Below are positions 61,535-64,000 of a stretch of DNA of 64,000 nucleotides, piece by piece. Both the position numbers and the translations under genes were made by a program. Source of the stretch: Enterobacteriaceae bacterium LSJC7. Lineage in GTDB: Bacteria > Pseudomonadota > Gammaproteobacteria > Enterobacterales > Enterobacteriaceae. Position 1 is the first letter of the stretch. Each line of letters starts with the position of its first letter. The DNA is taken from positions 248,001 through 312,000 of the forward strand of contig AMFN01000002.1 of NCBI GenBank assembly GCA_000302695.1. Reading direction: 5' to 3'. The notes below the pieces were generated by a model. The model searched no databases and had not been told where the DNA came from. It was given only the letters and a program-made list of their open reading frames with translations.

Positions 61535-61535
61535 A

Positions 61536-62768
61536 TCAGCCTCCGAATAAATGATTAAACGGCTGCACGTCGACCCATTCGCCTGGCTCGACGCTGCCGC
61601 GCTCGCGCTCCAGCACAATGAAGCAGTTGCCCTGGCTAAATGAGCTGAAAATGTGCGATCCCTGGTGGCCGGTGCTGACTACTTCCAGCTGACCGTCCTG
61701 GGCGTTACGCAGCACGCCGCGCTGGAAGTCGAGACGACCCGGTGACTTCTTAAGTTTCTGTGCTGCGCGCACTTTAAACGTTGGCGCCAGCGGGCTACTG
61801 CGCTGACCGCTGAGTCTGGCCAACAGCGGTTGTACCAGTTGATAAAAGGTCGCGGCAGCAGATACCGGGTTGCCGGGCAAGCCGCAGAACCAGCTGTGTT
61901 GCAGGCGACCAAAGGCGAAAGGCTTACCCGGTTTAATGGCAAGCTTCCAGAAGCCGATTTCGCCCAGTTCGTCGAGGATCTGTTTAGTGTAATCGGCTTC
62001 GCCAACGGAAACACCGCCGGAGCTAAGGACCACGTCGGCTTCGCTATCGGCACGCAGGAAGGTATCGCGCAGCGCCTGCGGGTCGTCGCGCACAATACCA
62101 AGATTGAGCACCTCACAGCCAAGCTGTTCCAGCATCAGGTGTACCGCTAGGCGGTTGGTGTCGTAAATTTGCCCTTCGCCCAGCGGTTGGCCTGGTAGCT
62201 GTAACTCATCACCAGTCGAGAACACCGCGACGCGCAGACGGCGCACCACAGGCACTTGTGCAATGCCGAGTGAGGCCAGCAGCGGTAGCTCAGCGGCGCT
62301 CAGGCGGGTTCCGGCGTCCAGTACCGTTGCACCCTGGCGAATATCTTCACCGCTGCGACGGATGTTCTGGCCTGCTTTAACCGGGGCGTTAAAGCGAATG
62401 CCGCTGTCTGCTTCTTCGGTTTCTTCCTGCATCACTACCGCTTCACAGCCCGCAGGGACGGGCGCGCCGGTCATGATGCGCACGCAGGTGCCAGCGGGCC
62501 AGTCGCCCTGAAACGGCTGTCCGGCAAAGGCCTTACCCGCAACGGGCAGGGGAGTGCGGCTGGCTAAATCTGCCAGCCGCACGCCGTAGCCGTCCATTGC
62601 CGCATTATCAAAGCCGGGTACGTCGAGCGGCGATGTTATCGCGCTTGCGGTGACGCGCCCGAACGCCTGGAACAGTGTGAGCGTTTCGCTTTCGGTGATG
62701 GGAGTCAGGCGGCTGAGCATCTGCTCAAGGGCGGCATCCAGCGGGATCAGGCCAGCGGTAAAATCCAT
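61536..62768 (-). CDS. moeA: molybdopterin molybdenumtransferase MoeA
   Basis: Inserts molybdate into MPT. The ATG at 62768 ([18 protein letters not shown]), with AGGAG 9 bases before, gives 410 residues (K-12 411). [66 protein letters not shown] and [18 protein letters not shown] are all family motifs. First gene of moeA-moeB. Confidence 0.97.
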   Translation of the reverse strand: MDFTAGLIPLDAALEQMLSRLTPITESETLTLFQAFGRVTASAITSPLDVPGFDNAAMDGYGVRLADLASRTPLPVAGKAFAGQPFQGDWPAGTCVRIMTGAPVPAGCEAVVMQEETEEADSGIRFNAPVKAGQNIRRSGEDIRQGATVLDAGTRLSAAELPLLASLGIAQVPVVRRLRVAVFSTGDELQLPGQPLGEGQIYDTNRLAVHLMLEQLGCEVLNLGIVRDDPQALRDTFLRADSEADVVLSSGGVSVGEADYTKQILDELGEIGFWKLAIKPGKPFAFGRLQHSWFCGLPGNPVSAAATFYQLVQPLLARLSGQRSSPLAPTFKVRAAQKLKKSPGRLDFQRGVLRNAQDGQLEVVSTGHQGSHIFSSFSQGNCFIVLERERGSVEPGEWVDVQPFNHLFGG

Positions 62769-62979
62769 CGAAGTACACTCCTGCACGGGAAATCATTCAT
62801 AGCCCATTATTATGGCAGAAAGCGCCGCCCGGCAGAATGACCGCTTTTGGGAGAGAGGGAAGCAGCTAATTCTTTACAACCAATTTACATCTTCTTATAT
62901 TCACAAATCGAATGTGCCAGCAGCAAAAAGCATGATATCTCTGGTAAAACGCCGGGGAAACGCAACTGAGTGATGTCTT

Positions 62980-63915
62980 ATGGGAACAGCGGTAATTGCA
63001 ATTCACGGCGGTGCAGGCGCGATTTCGCGTGAGCACATGAGTGGCGCACAGGAACAGCGCTATATCCAGGCTTTGTCAGAGATCGTCGAAACGGGACAGA
63101 AAATCCTGGCCGACGGCGGTAGCGCGCTGGATGCCGTCACCGAAGCCGTGCGACTGCTTGAAGAGTGCCCGCTTTTTAACGCGGGGATCGGTTCGGTGTT
63201 TACCCGCGACGGTACACACGAACTGGACGCCTGCATTATGGAGGGCGCCTCGCTTAATGCCGGGGCAGTAGCGGGCATAAGCCGTCTGCGCAACCCGGTA
63301 CTGGCCGCAAGGCTGGTGATGGAGCAAAGCCCACACGTGCTGTTGGTGGGTGAAGGGGCCGAGCAGTTTGCGGCCCAGCACGGCATGCCCTGGGTGGAGC
63401 CGTCGCTGTTTTCAACGCCGGAGCGCCTGGCACAGCTTCAACTGGCGCAAGGTCATGTCGTGCTTGACCATGATATCCGCGCACCGCTCGACCCGGACCG
63501 CAAGTTTGGTACTGTCGGCGCGGTGGCGCTTGACCTGCACGGCAATCTGGCGGCGGCAACCTCGACCGGTGGAATGACCAACAAATTGCCCGGACGCGTG
63601 GGTGACTCACCGCTAGTGGGTGCGGGCTGCTACGCTAACAATGCCAACGCGGCTATCTCATGCACCGGCACGGGCGAGCTGTTTATGCGCACGCTTGCGG
63701 CCTACGATATTGCCGCGCTGATGGAATACCGTGGCCTGAGCCTGCAACAGGCTACCGAGCGCGTCATCATGGAAAAAATTCCAACCCTTGGCGGTAGCGG
63801 CGGTGCGATTGCCGTCGATAACCAGGGCAATGTGGCGCTGCCGTTTAACAGTGAGGGCATGTACCGCGCCTTTGCTCACGTTGGCGATGCGCCAACAGTC
63901 GGTATTTACCAGTAA
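62980..63915 (+). CDS. iaaA: isoaspartyl peptidase / beta-aspartyl-peptidase
   Basis: 311 residues (K-12 321; the C-terminal end is shorter here). N-terminal-nucleophile hydrolase that cleaves itself before the catalytic threonine, T178 in GTVGAVALD; TSTGGMTNKLPGRVGDSPLVGAGCYAN follows. Degrades isoaspartyl dipeptides. Next to gsiA, which imports glutathione, as in K-12. Confidence 0.96.
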   Translation: MGTAVIAIHGGAGAISREHMSGAQEQRYIQALSEIVETGQKILADGGSALDAVTEAVRLLEECPLFNAGIGSVFTRDGTHELDACIMEGASLNAGAVAGISRLRNPVLAARLVMEQSPHVLLVGEGAEQFAAQHGMPWVEPSLFSTPERLAQLQLAQGHVVLDHDIRAPLDPDRKFGTVGAVALDLHGNLAAATSTGGMTNKLPGRVGDSPLVGAGCYANNANAAISCTGTGELFMRTLAAYDIAALMEYRGLSLQQATERVIMEKIPTLGGSGGAIAVDNQGNVALPFNSEGMYRAFAHVGDAPTVGIYQ

Positions 63916-63928
63916 ATCAGGAGGCAGC

Positions 63929-64000
63929 GTGCCCCACAGCGGCGAACTGGCGCAGGACCATGTGCTGTCGATAAGCAATCTGAACGTAAGCTTTCGCCAG
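63929..64000 (+). CDS. gsiA: glutathione ABC transporter ATPase GsiA, 5' part
   Basis: Begins at GTG with AGGAGG 4 bases before, 13 bases after iaaA, and runs off the window. The 24 visible codons read MPHSGELAQDHVLSISNLNV..., matching the start of K-12 GsiA. Identity rests on this short match and on synteny. Confidence 0.8.
   Translation, partial: MPHSGELAQDHVLSISNLNVSFRQ

Overview
This window is a stretch of chromosomal backbone from a member of the Enterobacteriaceae. Nearly every protein matches an Escherichia coli K-12 protein in length and motifs. The genes run in the order of the K-12 nadA-to-gsiA region (about minutes 17-19), and the DNA is moderately GC-rich. The genus cannot be fixed from the sequence alone. 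I see no insertion sequence, prophage, CRISPR array, tRNA or rRNA. All comparisons with K-12 are from memory of that genome.

Layout. 0-5.6 kb: NAD precursor supply (nadA-pnuC), zinc export (zitB), ybgS, aromatic amino acid entry (aroG under a perfect TyrR box) and glycolysis (gpmA with a Fur-like site). 5.9-10.2 kb: the galETKM operon with both Gal operators. 10.3-15.7 kb: molybdate block modF, modE, the small gene acrZ, and modABC behind a ModE box. 15.8-20.7 kb: ybhA, pgl, ybhC, ybhB and a DJ-1/PfpI protein, with a diverged phage-lambda attB-like site between ybhC and ybhB. 20.7-25.7 kb: the divergent biotin cluster bioA / bioBFCD. 26.4-32.5 kb: uvrB, ybhK and moaABCDE with a ModE box and a Moco-type leader RNA. 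32.7-42.9 kb: membrane and envelope genes (ybhL, ybhN-clsB-ybhP, ybhQ) and the cecR-ybhGFSR exporter operon. 43.2-48.1 kb: rhlE and the SOS unit dinG-ybiB. 48.1-54.1 kb: two BhsA/McbA-family genes separated by a very long hexanucleotide repeat, a flavin reductase-like gene, rlmF and glnHPQ. 54.4-64 kb: dps, rhtA, ompX, mntS/mntR, ldtB, ybiT, moeAB, iaaA and the first codons of gsiA.

Functional links. Molybdenum is the main theme: uptake (modABC), sensing (modE), pterin synthesis (moaABCDE) and metal insertion/MPT sulfuration (moeA, moeB) are all here. Two ModE-type boxes of identical 24-nt span lie before modA and moaA. Metal homeostasis recurs (zitB, mntS/mntR, dps, a Fur-like site at gpmA), as does SOS control (uvrB, dinG).

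The most unusual structure is a perfect (AGAGCC)114 tract, 684 bp, between ybiJ and mcbA. Two shorter tandem repeats lie at the rlmF-glnQ and ybiT-moeB junctions. All three occupy places where K-12 carries additional genes. Apart from this, the window is conserved backbone and I do not see a clear new multi-gene system.
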